Made by a program: the position numbers and the translations under genes | Notes under the pieces: generated by a model | The model's database searches: none | What the model was told of the DNA's origin: nothing | Seen by the model: the letters and a program-made list of their open reading frames with translations, nothing else | Part shown: positions 1 to 10,809 of the stretch, piece after piece | How the letters are laid out: the number at the start of each line of letters is the position of its first letter | Position numbering within the stretch: position 1 is the stretch's first letter | NCBI GenBank assembly: GCA_024752435.1 | Contig: CP103037.1 | Span: 1,178,001-1,242,000, forward strand | Source: Allantophomopsis cytisporea | Lineage: Eukaryota; Ascomycota; Leotiomycetes; Phacidiales; Phacidiaceae | DNA: 64,000 nucleotides | Direction of reading: 5' to 3'

Positions 1-2077
1 GGGGTCTCGACTAGGCCTTACTGGACTTTATTACAATAGGTAGCACGGAATCTTACCTCGTAAACACCCGCTCACAGCGGGTGAGTAAGGGCGTGAGCTC
101 GTTGACTCGGAAAGCGGCGGGCTGTGCTGTATTGTGGTTGAAGTCTATCATTATTGTGAAGAGCGAGAACAACCAAGAAAGACTGAGTCTTTTTAACTCT
201 CACCGGTGTCGCCGTCTCAAACGACTCAGATTTTGAGTTGACAAGAATCGACCCTTGTTTGATGTCAATACCAAGGCTTGCTTTGCTTGGGTTTTGGCTT
301 TAAGTAAGGGTTGTTTGCCTGAGGGTTGAGGTTTAGAGATTGCTTCGTAAGACATCTGCCGTGTCCGCGATCCAGTAGGAGGAAATGGCATCGTGGAACT
401 TTAGCAAGTGGAGCATGTCTTGATTTTCATCACACGTGGCTCTCGTCACTCTACCACTGTATAATCTGAAGTCAATGATGTGTGGCAGGTGAAGAAGGGG
501 GTGACGAATTAAGACTTTGCAGGCAGACAAACTCACTTTTGCGGCATGGTTATGGCTAGATGATGCTGCATGCATGCACTGGTAATTGATGAGATCCATA
601 CATGCCAGATCAGAAGAATGGTCACATTACCAGATTCTCCGAGTGAGAATGGTAGGGGGGCTATGAAAAGCAAGAGTTCAAGTGGTGATTATTCTTCATC
701 GTTGTTCAAGCCCATATGATATTATCGCATCCATCACCCATGCCAACCTATACCATTTCGTGCATATTAGATTACACATGCTTCTGTGATAATCAGCTGT
801 GGCAAAAATGTGAAATCGACAGCAACATATTTGTATTTCAAAACTCACATTGCATTTGCTCCTTCTGCCTAGGTTGAACACGTGAATAGTTAAAAGAGAC
901 CATTTCCTATCAATGCCGACAATCCTGAAGGCTCGAAAAGCATGCCCGGATGGGGTAATTCGCAAACGGTGCATGAACTGCACCACGGGACCGGGATTCA
1001 CTTGACGTCTGTTCTCCCTCATGAGTGAGATGATGCCCAATGAGGATCAAAAACACGGGTTCTTGTAAATGTTAATCCACTCAGCCTCGACCAATTCCAG
1101 ATCCCTGTTCTTGTAACCTCGCACAAGCGACGAATCATCCTGATGCTGTAGGGCTGATGGCCCATCCGGTCGAACTTCCTCCTAACTCCGCCCCCCTCCC
1201 CAGTCTGACAAAGGTTACAAGAACGCCCTACATACTACTACATATCCCATCGCAACGGACACGAGTATGCATGGTAACTGTGTTTCGGTATATGCTGTAC
1301 CTGACTTCATATACAGAACGGAAGTACGGAGGACCTCGACTCCCGACATACGTATGCATAAAAGTTGTCGGAGAATGGGGCATCGGATCACGGATCAGCA
1401 TTCACCAGAAGCGAGAGGTTCATTTTGCTCGATATCAACATGTGAGGCGCTTGCTTTCTTTCTATTTGTGCTTTGATATATGTTTAGTCGTACATCAACC
1501 CAATCGGTTTCGGCTGCTAGTTCTGCCGTTCATCAGCCTCAGTCACACGTGAGCTTATGAGCTCACCTAAACCTGGTGCTGGGTTCCGTTACCAGAATAT
1601 TCTGGCCCTTGAGGAGGTTAGATTTTGGACCCCACGATGATGCGCCTAACCTAGGTTCGAAACATGCGCCGTGTCATGCATTGTAATGAGTAGGTATATG
1701 CACTGCCGACATAACGCTTGCTCGGTGCAAGACCTTGGCGTCCTGTTTTCCTGCTGTGGCTGAATCCAGTCAGATATCGAATCGCTTCGCATGCGCTCGT
1801 TAAGAATGATTGCACAGATAACCCGGAATACACGCCTTTGACGAGGCGTATGCATCGCTTATGCGTCGACAAATCACTATAGTCAGCCTTCGTAACGGCA
1901 AGGCAGACTCGTGTCAAGGGGATTCAGAATCTCTTGAAAGAACAAATAACTCTTAAATTCCTTCCCTTCTAAAGCTATGTACATTTTGAAAAGGCCAAGA
2001 CCGATCGGTCTAGACACAATAGATAGCAGGGCAACTCCTTACTCCATCCTCAATGAGACACCGAGTTTCATATGCGC
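1..2077. other. Intergenic, no gene recognised
   Basis: About 2 kb at the left edge. The open frames here are short, overlap on both strands and show no recognisable domain or start/intron architecture. The stretch may hold the far 5' or 3' region of a gene lying outside the window, but nothing in it can be assigned. I saw no tRNA or repeat structure. Confidence 0.5.
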
Positions 2078-2830
2078 TCAACCACTCCACACAGCTGGAC
2101 CGGGAGCTGTGTAGTTAGTGGGAATCGGCCACCAGATATTGATGAGAATACCAGCGTCATCAGCAGAGTAGCCACCTGGCAGTTGGATAGTTGGGCCTGG
2201 TGTTCCAGCGCCAGATCCGGTAACCTCGATTTGAGCACAGGAGATGTAGAATTGGGCACCACCTTCTGAAGAAGCAGAATGAAGAGCAAGCTGCTCAGCG
2301 CGAAGGAGGTACTGCCCTGGGGGAGTAGCGGCTGGAATGGTGAAGTTGAGCGACGACAACCCCTCGTCAGTAAATGCTATATCTGATGTTAGCTTGGAAT
2401 ATCTCATAAGAGTATTGGAATTGGACTTACTGATAGCAGAAGAGGTGATGTTAGCACCGTATTCGACGATCTTGAACCAGTCCCCAGATCCATCATACGT
2501 CGTTACATCACCACTGGTGGCTTCCGACATATAGACAGCCAGAGGACCCGGATGGAAGATGGCCTGGTCGAGTTTGAACCCGACTTCATCGCCTGCAGCA
2601 ACAGAGGCTACCTTGGTCGTGTTGCCTGTAAGAAGACCTCCAACATTGCAGCGCAAATCGTCAGAGGTGACGTCTGTAACTGGACTATTGCTGCCTGTGT
2701 TTGCACGGACATACTCATACTCGCCGGTGGTGTTTCCGTTGAAGATAAGGGAGGTGAAGCGATAGTGAGCAAGAGCCGGGGCAGCGTATAGGGAGGCACC
2801 AAGCAAGGCAGCAGCAAATGAGGACTTCAT
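2078..2830 (-). CDS. AA9 lytic polysaccharide monooxygenase (GH61 type), secreted
   Basis: Copper-dependent, secreted LPMO that oxidatively cleaves cellulose or related beta-glucans. Exons 2830-2431 and 2376-2078 give 232 aa. The 54-nt intron starts GTAAGT, has a GCTAAC branch and ends ATAG. The start was chosen at the Met opening a 21-residue signal peptide that ends APALA, so the mature chain begins with His, the first ligand of the copper histidine brace. A second His lies in the FHPGP segment, and QFYISCAQIEV carries the family's axial Tyr and a disulfide Cys; the partner Cys is in LRCNVGG. There is no C-terminal CBM1 or GPI signal, so this is a single-domain form. AA9 assignment is strong; substrate and C1/C4 regioselectivity cannot be read from sequence. 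Confidence 0.9.
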   Translation of the reverse strand: MKSSFAAALLGASLYAAPALAHYRFTSLIFNGNTTGEYEYVRANTGSNSPVTDVTSDDLRCNVGGLLTGNTTKVASVAAGDEVGFKLDQAIFHPGPLAVYMSEATSGDVTTYDGSGDWFKIVEYGANITSSAISKSNSNTLMRYSKLTSDIAFTDEGLSSLNFTIPAATPPGQYLLRAEQLALHSASSEGGAQFYISCAQIEVTGSGAGTPGPTIQLPGGYSADDAGILINIWWPIPTNYTAPGPAVWSG

Positions 2831-4252
2831 GAGAAAGAATAGTATCGAAGGACTAAGGATCAACCTGCAAAAAGGAACGTATAGACCAGCTAAGGAGTGA
2901 GAAGGAATGAGAAGATATGAGAAAGAATGAGGAGGTTTGAGTGGAATAATCGGATGAGAGACTGAATTTCTGGCTATATAAATACTGCCAAACATCCCCT
3001 TTCAAGACTCAATGACATGCACTCAAGATCTAATTGAAACAACAACCTTCAGAATACTCAGTTTGCCAAGAACTTACATGACAAACAGACTGGGGTACTC
3101 GACTTCCCCGCCGTTAAGTTGCCCACCGGCAGTTGCAAATTGAGCCTCAAATGTTTTATCCCAGCGGCCAATTGACTCTCCACCATTGGGCGACGCTCAG
3201 TATAGCCGGCATGCTTGCGCGCGTGTCTAATAGAAACATTTCCAAACGTCTCGTCGCATGTTGGACGACAAGGGATCGTCGATCACAGCGTCTGCGCACA
3301 GCTCGCGTCGCCTATTCTATGTCATACACTCCCGTCGCGACTAAACTTGTGCGCATGTGTCAGGAATATTGCCTGCCACTGCGAGACCCATGCCTCGCTT
3401 CGTATCCTCGTCGTCTGAACTCCGTAAACCCACAGCTGTCTCTCGATGATACGCCAAGTGGTGGGTGGTTGCTAGATCAGCGTCTATGTATACTTGTTGG
3501 ATCACGTGCTATGTTTCATGATGTCCGCATGGGGTGTTAGGTAGGCTTTAATGTTAAAAATAAGAACCATAAGCTGTAGGCACCCACTCTGCCAATAATC
3601 GAGTGACATACTGGCGGGCAGAAATATCGAGCTGTAAAGTTTGGATAAATATCATCTTGACTGTTGTCGAGGTTGCTCATATTCTGCAAAGAAATACGAA
3701 TGAGAAATGAGGAATACCTATTACCGTTACCTCTTGTTCCTCCAAATCATGATGAGTTGTAGCCAATCTCTGTTAAATCAAGGTCGCGAGGGATTGTATT
3801 ACGATCCTAAATAATTCTTCTATTGTTCGACCTTTCATTAGTGCCTGAAGGTGTTATACCTATCCTAATGTTGTTGTAGGTGCTATAAATCGCCATTAAT
3901 AAGAGCAGTAAGCACTGAGTTTCTCGAAGGAAAGCAATTGCTCTAAGTTATAACGGCGTTTGTTCTATGATCAAACTCGGCCCGCTCGTTGAAGGTATCG
4001 TTATCACAGCACAGAGAAACGAGACAACATAGTCTTCTAAACCTCTATACCGCGAATACACCTAAGAATCACTTAATCTTATCACTTGATGTTTAGACAG
4101 CATAGCACAGTAAATCAATGCATGACACAAGGAAACATGTGAACCGCTTAATTCTCTACAAATGTACAAATACTTCTCCCTCTATTCGAATGTCCGGCAT
4201 GGGTATCTTCAATCAGTATCAGTACATCATCCCAATACAAATGACAAATAAC
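2831..4252. other. Intergenic between AA9 and complex I subunit genes
   Basis: Contains the AA9 promoter, then more than 1 kb without a supported gene. One 135-codon open frame at 3133-3540 has no domain, is rich in Arg and Cys, and overlaps another frame. I treat it as chance. Confidence 0.5.
2975..2984 (-). promoter_or_regulatory. Probable TATA box of the AA9 gene
   Basis: A TATTTATATA element on the minus strand, about 145 nt upstream of the AA9 start codon. Spacing suits a regulated fungal promoter, but this rests on motif and distance only. Confidence 0.4.
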
Positions 4253-4913
4253 TCACTGTGCAGGGTAACTAGGCTCCGGTGTGAGCTCATACTTCTTGCC
4301 GCCCTTAATCAAGCTAGCACCGGATGGAAGAGGTGGAAGACCCCTCTCATCAAGTACGCTTCTTACACCACCCTCCTTCTTGAAATAAGCAGCCAGACCC
4401 GTCTCACCCTCCTTCTTAGCGGCAACAAGAGCCTGCACGCCCGTCTCACCAATAAGCTCCTGCTTCGGCTTCGCAGCATTGCCCACGCTCAACAGACCTA
4501 CAACGTCGGCCTGATTGATGACGCTTGGGGTCACGTAGCTGCGACGCACATCGCGCTTCCAGTATGGGTTATCGGCAATGTCGCCGGCTGGGATAGTGAC
4601 AGGGTCGTCGAAAGAGAGAGGATCGAGGGCACCTGGCGGTGGGTTGCGGAATTGCGGGTTGAGGGGGACACCGTTGGAGCGGGAAGGGTCGACGGCGAAG
4701 ACACGGCGGATACGCTCCCAGATACCGTAGGATTGGACGGTGTATTTCTGCAGGGCCGTTAGCTGTTGTCTACGTATTCGTAGAGCCATGGCTGAAGGTA
4801 TCGGGGAGCTTGAGAGCTGAGGGAATTCAAGTAGACATATTGATATGTACCTTCTCAACACTAATTACACGGCTTCCAGCCTGCGCGGCCTTAGCGGCTG
4901 CGAGAGACGACAT
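4253..4913 (-). CDS. NADH:ubiquinone oxidoreductase 21.3 kDa-type subunit
   Basis: Accessory subunit of mitochondrial complex I found in filamentous fungi. Exon 1 (4913-4851) encodes 21 residues beginning MSSLAAAKAAQAGSR; exon 2 (4747-4253) supplies the rest, 185 aa in total. The 103-nt intron starts GTACAT and ends CTGCAG. The chain matches my memory of the Neurospora 21.3 kDa subunit: KYTVQS..GIWERIRR, VDPSRSNGVPLNP, then DDPVTIPAGDIADNPYWKRD near residues 75-95. There is no classical presequence. Just past the stop a GTGAGT occurs, so a further small C-terminal exon cannot be fully excluded. Divergent from the QTRT2 gene across about 515 bp. The family assignment rests on recalled similarity, not a search. 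Confidence 0.82.
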
Positions 4914-5428
4914 TGTTGTGTAGGCGACGAGGTGGAGTGGGCTTCAATGCCTTCGTGATAGGTATGAGGTTGTCGTTGATGTTGCAGGCTTCAATTAGTT
5001 GCTTACTAAGCGAGTTTGGACGAAGCTCAATTGGAAGTTCGCGGGGAGTGAAAGCATAAGGTACGCAAGGTAGTAACACCCACTATCGCTACCTTATCTT
5101 AGCGTACCTGCGTGCCTGGCACGGAACCCCAAATGGTACCTAGAGCGTGCGGTTAGCCATTTCTGCTTTGACAAGTAAGGTATATACGGCTGCTACCTTT
5201 TACCTTAGGTACAGCTTTGCTTGACGAGGCTGTGAACTGTCCTAAGTATTCGACCAGAAGCACCACAAAGTCTATCGTACCGCCGCCAATTAGAGTTCTA
5301 GAATGCTTTGTACCATCACAAACACTCGCCGAAAGATCTTTGCCGCCGACGATATCTTTTGAGGGACGCGGGCATGCAGACTATCCAGCAATAAACGAAA
5401 CGCACAAACAGACAAGAGAAAGCCCGAA
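4914..5428. promoter_or_regulatory. Shared divergent promoter region (complex I subunit / QTRT2)
   Basis: 515 bp between two start codons on opposite strands, so both promoters must lie here. It is dense in short AAGGTA / TACCTT / CCTTAGGTAC elements, for example near 5091-5120 and 5190-5212. No TATA box stands out. Confidence 0.45.
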
Positions 5429-6812
5429 ATGGCAGCTGATTCATCTTCAAATCTCATCTTCAAGTATGAGAGCCCAGAAAACGTGGAAAGCAGTGCTGCA
5501 CGGACAGGGAAGCTGCATATTGCAGGTCGTCCGGACATCGAAACTCCAAACTTCTTTGCCATTGGATCAAGAGGTGTTGTACCTCACATTACTCCAGATG
5601 TCTTGAAGAAAGACACTGAGATATGGGGAGTTCACATGGCTTTGGAAGATTGTAAGTCTCCGCCTTACTCCGAGGTATCACGTGCTTATATATTCTCAAG
5701 TTATTGAGAAGGCAGAAAAGAGACCACCGCCAATTCTCAACGCGAAGTCCATCTCAGGTGGGATTAGTCCACTTCATGCTTTTACTGCTCTTCCTTCTCA
5801 GACGACTACGCTTCTGACTCCACGTCGAACTCCAGCTGTCTCGCCACCTTCTGATAATGGCAATACGAACACATCCATTTCAGTGTTCACCTCAACGGGG
5901 TTTCATAGCCTTACTAATGCCTCATATCTCTCTACTATCGAGAACTTATGTCCGGATATCGTCATAGCATTAGCTGATACACCATATGGAAATACCCCAG
6001 GTGCCAAGCGCGTACCAAAAATGACTGACCGCACACACAAGTTCTTAAAAGAAATGATAGCTGCAAAGAAGAGCAGCGCCGCTTGGAAAACGGCTATATT
6101 TGCGCCTATCCTCCCCATATTTGCGGGAAGTCAATCCGAATATCTAAATGCAGTTTCCGACGAGTTAGTGTCAGATATCGCAGGTGTAGCATTCTACTCC
6201 TCAAATCTCCTCCCTGATCTCCCTGCTACCACCGAACTGGCGACGAAGCTACGTCTGTCCCTTGATGAGCCCTCGACTCCACATGAAATCCTTAGACAAG
6301 TGTCTCTGGGCATGGATCTTTTTGCTATTCCGTTCATCAACAGCGCTACAGACAGTGGCATTGCCTTGACCTTCGAATTTCCTCCTTCGTCCACAACAGT
6401 GAAAGGATTGCTTCCACTTGGATTAGACATGTGGTCGGGTGAACATGCCACCTCCGTCACTCCATTGACGTCGACCTGCTCTTGCTATACTTGCACTACT
6501 CATCACCGCGCCTTCATCACTCACCTCCTCTCTGCCAAGGAAATGCTTGGTTGGGCTCTTTTACAGATCCATAATCACGCTCTCCTCTCTAACTTCTTCG
6601 CATCTATTCGAACCTCTATTCGTAAGGGGACGTTTGAGGATGATTCAAAGGCGTTTTTGAGGGCGTATGAGGTTGAGATGCCAGAAAAGACCGGAAAGGG
6701 ACCGAGATTGCGCGGATACCATGGGAGGAGTATCGGGCCGGGAGAGATGAAGAAGAACAAGCCTGCTTGGGGAGCTTTTGGTGAAGGCGGAGCAAGAGAA
6801 AAGGGTATTTAG
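5429..6812 (+). CDS. QTRT2: Queuine tRNA-ribosyltransferase accessory subunit 2
   Basis: Non-catalytic partner of the eukaryotic TGT heterodimer, which swaps guanine-34 for queuine in tRNAs with GUN anticodons. Exons 5429-5651 and 5701-6812 give 444 aa; the 49-nt intron runs GTAAGT..CTCAAG. The N-terminus carries GRPDIETPNFFAIGSRGVVPH, typical of the TGT barrel start. The C-terminal zinc site is visible as CSCYTC followed by the HNH.. helix region around residues 345-385 (LLSAKEMLGWALLQIHNH). The family's length (about 415-450 aa) fits. Subunit 2 is expected to scaffold the catalytic QTRT1, which is not in this window. QNG1, acting in the same salvage pathway, lies about 20 kb downstream. Confidence 0.9.
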
Positions 6813-7568
6813 GTTAGAAATGCGGTCAACGTTACGCATGACGATGAACGAATGACTAAATATAGGTCTACTAGCATTGATAAACATGAAGCCGTTCGAC
6901 TCAATTAGGAATGAATTTAAAGTATAAATTAGCTTTTATCTCCAATGTCTGCTATTGTCATTATCATAATTATATGCTAGGTCGAACTTGTTTGAAAATT
7001 TACACAACATAAGCTCCACGACACGAAAATGAGCAAAACATGAAAATCATACTACAAATAAGAACAAAATCAGACTGTCTATTTTTGTGTCACATTAAGG
7101 CAAGTTACAGAATCGTTGTAAACCAAGATTATATTATAAAAGAGGGCAGGGGGCTAGCAAAAGGAGTATAGTCCAAAAGATTGAGTAGTAAGAAAGCCAT
7201 GTCCCAGACTGCTCGAACGATGTGTCTATTACCATATGACAGAAAGCCCTGTAAAATTTTCGTAATCGTGCCCCTACTCGAACATGTCTTCAATTAAATG
7301 CAAAGGATGCCTACATGATTCCATTCGATGAATGCTCAGTGGTCGCCCGGACCTGTAATTGGACATAGGGAATGTCTTGAATTTTTACAACTGCTTCGAG
7401 TCTGAGGGAACCACATAATACTTTATATAAACACTTCTCTGGCATATACAATTCACAGCAGATTTCATACTCATCATAGTTATGTAGACAACAGGGCCCT
7501 TGAAATCTTCACGTCAGGAATTATCTGACGAATAGCATCTATTTCTAGTGGAAACAAAAACATCAAGG
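6813..7568. other. Convergent intergenic region
   Basis: AT-rich 3' flank shared by QTRT2 and the monooxygenase gene, which end toward each other. It will hold both polyadenylation regions. No gene seen. Confidence 0.5.
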
Positions 7569-9572
7569 CTACAAATCAGACCAAAGCTCATGATATTCCT
7601 TCAAGTTAACCTCACCACCAACAGCCTCCTTCCTCAAATAACTAGGAAAGTTGACCGTCTCAACCTTCTCCACATCAGTAGCAACCTTCCAATCCTTCAC
7701 ACTAAAGCCATTACCAAACCAGGCAAATCGGTTGCCAGTCGGGCTACGATACTTATACGTGAAATCCTCAAAGCGCACATCTCGACGTGCGATGGTGGCG
7801 TGCGTGCCACTACCCGGCCAGATGCCGTGAATGCGGCCACCCTTGACGTTACCATTGTACCACGAACTGCAAGGCTCGCTCATGACTGTCTTGGGGAAGA
7901 AGGACTCGCAGAAGGCGCGGAAGTCGTCGACGGCGGCTTGGGTGGGTGTTATGCTCTTGATACCCTGCGAGGAAATCTTACGAAGGACTTTCGCGATGTA
8001 CGTGGCCTGATTCTCGAGGGCATGTGGGATAGTACCTCCGTAACCTGTTGAGTTTGGTCCGCCTAGGATGAAGAAGTTTGGGAAGTTGGGTGCTGCGATG
8101 CCGAGGTACGTGTCTGGGAAGCCAATGGATCCCCCTGGGCCCCAAGCTTCACGGAGGTTGACTCCGTGGGCATTAATTGGGAAAGCAGGCTTGAAGGACA
8201 CGTCGGCTCCAGTGCTGCAGATTACGGCATCATATGATCGCTCCGTGCCATCTACTAGTTGTATACCAGTCTTTGTAAAGCGTTTGATTTGAGTAGAGAC
8301 ATAGTTGACATTCGGCGCTGAGATGGCTTCCAGATAACCAGGGCCTGGAGTCAGTCGTCGACAGCTAGGTGAGAAGTCGGGCTTGATTACTTCAAGAAGA
8401 TCCGTGCGATCACCTAATCTTGCAGCCATGAGCTCCTCAAAGTCCTTTCTTGCGGCATTGTTCTTCTCATGGTTCTTAAAAATGATGCTAAATCGCCCAT
8501 AGGACTTGGACTCGAGATACTTTCGGAATTCAAGATATCCTTCAGGGTCTTGAGGGGGTATCTCTCTTGGCTCTGGGCCTCTGCTCAAGTTCTCACCTCC
8601 AAATGATCCCGCAATCCATGTTCGACTTCTGGCATAATGATCCAGATGTTTGGTGACCTTCTGAAGTGAAGGAACAACCTGGAGTCCAGATGCTCCGTTG
8701 CCAATGACAGCGATATCCTTCCCTGTCGGATCGAATGCTGGATCCCAATTTGAAGTATGCCTTAAGTGACCTTCGTATTCATCAATGCCAGGATAATCAG
8801 GGAGTCGTGGGTCACTAAAGTGCCCAGAGGCGGTTATAAAAACGTCGGCCTCTTCTGTCCTGTCCCCAGTCTTTGATCTGATATTAACCAACCACTTTCC
8901 CTTCTCGTCATCCCATGTAGCACCCAGTACATTGGTTTCAAATTGTATATACTTGTAGACATCATATCTTTCGGCTAGCGATTTCCAGTACTTCTGGATT
9001 TCCGCACCAGGGGCGTAGTTCTGACTCCAGGTTGTTGAAGGAGCAAATGTACTCTGGTAAACATCGGAAGGAATGTCACATTTCACACCTTTGATATGTT
9101 AGCATTTCGTAGTCCAATTGTTTCTTTTATGGTTTGTCAGCTTACCAGGGTAACGATTAGTATACCAAACTCCAGCCTTGGACATGATTAGCAACACTAC
9201 TTGAAGATAAAACAATAACAATCCGGATTGACTTTCCAGACTACAGTTCTTAAATCATTAAGAGAGAGAGATTTTCCATACCAAATCATCGTTTCTTTCC
9301 AGAATGGAAAGCTGTAATCCAGGAACTTTTGCAGGTAACAATATTCCAGCAAGAATGCCGGAAATACCAGCACCGACAACAATAGCTTTGAGTGGATATG
9401 GCTCATCAATAGGATGGTCTTCCAATTCCAGAGGAGGGAACACTGTTCTCAATGGTGCTCGGTGTTCCGATGGAACCTCCTTTGGTCTCAAAACGGGATC
9501 TGTTGTAGACTCGGTTTCAACTACTACCGTACCGTCAACAACTCCATCAACTGCTGTCGAATGTGGCGCCAT
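7569..9572 (-). CDS. FAD/NADPH flavin monooxygenase, Baeyer-Villiger type
   Basis: Predicted class B flavoprotein that inserts oxygen next to a carbonyl (ester or lactone formation) or oxidises heteroatoms. Exons 9572-9282, 9176-9146 and 9088-7569 give 613 aa; the middle exon is only 31 nt and both introns have GCTAA branch sites. FAD Rossmann motif VVGAGISG is at about 65-72, and AGVWYTNRYPGVKCD follows as in known BVMOs. The fingerprint is present as YEGHLRHTSNWD (F/Y-x-G-x3-H-x3-W-D). A second Rossmann motif, VIGNGASG, binds NADPH. The N-terminal extension of about 60 residues is common in fungal members. The neighbours are housekeeping genes, so the substrate is unknown; a stand-alone detoxifying or catabolic role is possible. 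Confidence 0.87.
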
Positions 9573-10809
9573 ATTTGCAAGTACTGAAAAGGCTACGAGA
9601 ACCAAACAAAAGCAAAAGGGTGATCTAAAGTGAGAATCTTGAAATACGTAGATATCTAAAAGCATACATATAATAACCACTTAGAGTGCTGTAGCTTGGC
9701 TCATGAGTGGATATAAATCTGTCACCACAAGCAAGCAAGATTGCGCAATCGTCGCGAGTGCCTCTCACGTTTCAACAACCAATTGTACACAATACTCAGC
9801 CAAACGAAGCTCAGATAACAAAATAACTCTGGACGACACCCGCCTGATGTTACTTGTGCGCCATGATTTACGGGGTACTCGCCGCCCCAATTGGCCAATA
9901 GGAGAGTTGATGACTGGCCGCGGGGCACATTTGCCGACATAAGAACAATCTCTTACCCTCTTGTACACATGGCACCGTGACAATATGACAACGATGAGAG
10001 GAAGTCGTGATAATGAGGTGCTCTCCTAGGATGAAGGCGTGCAGTTTGATCGATGAGTTTCATGCGAGATAAGAGGGAAGAGGGGGAGAGATGTAAGGAT
10101 GGGGTGTGATAGATCCATTAGCAGTAGCAGCCAGGCGAGACCATATAATTTGACTGACATGAAAGAAATAAAGGTTAAGTACACCACGTCCGTGTCTTCA
10201 TATGTCATACTCATTTCATATATACGGCAGACTTCTCTCCGAGGAAAAGGGACTATTCAGAGATCCAAAGTCCAAGACCAGTACAGTAGGTAGTTTCTCA
10301 AGTCAAGGTCAGGTAAGCAAGGCAAGGCACCTAAGGCAAGGCACCTAAGGCAAGGCAGACACTCAGACATCAGGCACGCCAGACAAGCTCTCCTACAGGG
10401 CTGCAAGGCCGCAATGATGGATGTGGTTAGCAGCAGCCTTGCTACCGCCGAAACTCTACCGGAGCATGGTAAAGAAAGCGCAGTTCTGCCTTCCGTCACA
10501 TTTATGCTCGATATTATTCATGATACTCTCAAAGAATCATCATTTTCTTTTGCGTCCCTCTTTCTTGATCTTCACCACCACGTCTTTCTGTCCTCCACAC
10601 ATCGACAACAAAATCGCGCATCCCTATCTTTGGTGGCACAGATCATCTCATATATGCCTTAATTCTTTCTAGCATTCTGGCGGCACTTTGAAAGTACATG
10701 CGACTGTTGCTTACGGGACTAATTTTCGATCGCTTTGAAGCCGAAGCACTACGATATCTCCTCTACCACACAACAAAATCGCGAAATACTATCCACAAAA
10801 GTCAGCAAG
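9573..10809. promoter_or_regulatory. Divergent promoter region (monooxygenase / MEX67)
   Basis: 1.2 kb between divergent starts. It includes a 14-bp tandem repeat near 10319-10357 and a pyrimidine-rich run ahead of MEX67 (about 10540-10590). Short open frames here overlap and show no domain. Confidence 0.4.
10319..10357. repeat. Short tandem repeat, 14-bp unit
   Basis: Two full copies and one partial copy of AAGGCAAGGCACCT in the MEX67 upstream region. Confidence 0.8.

Noticed and set aside
1157..1552. 131-codon open frame near the left edge
   Set aside because: Composition looks random, no motif, and a second overlapping frame is also open.
3133..3540. 135-codon open frame in the AA9 upstream region
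   Set aside because: No domain, odd Arg/Cys-rich composition, another frame overlaps it, and no splice-supported extension.
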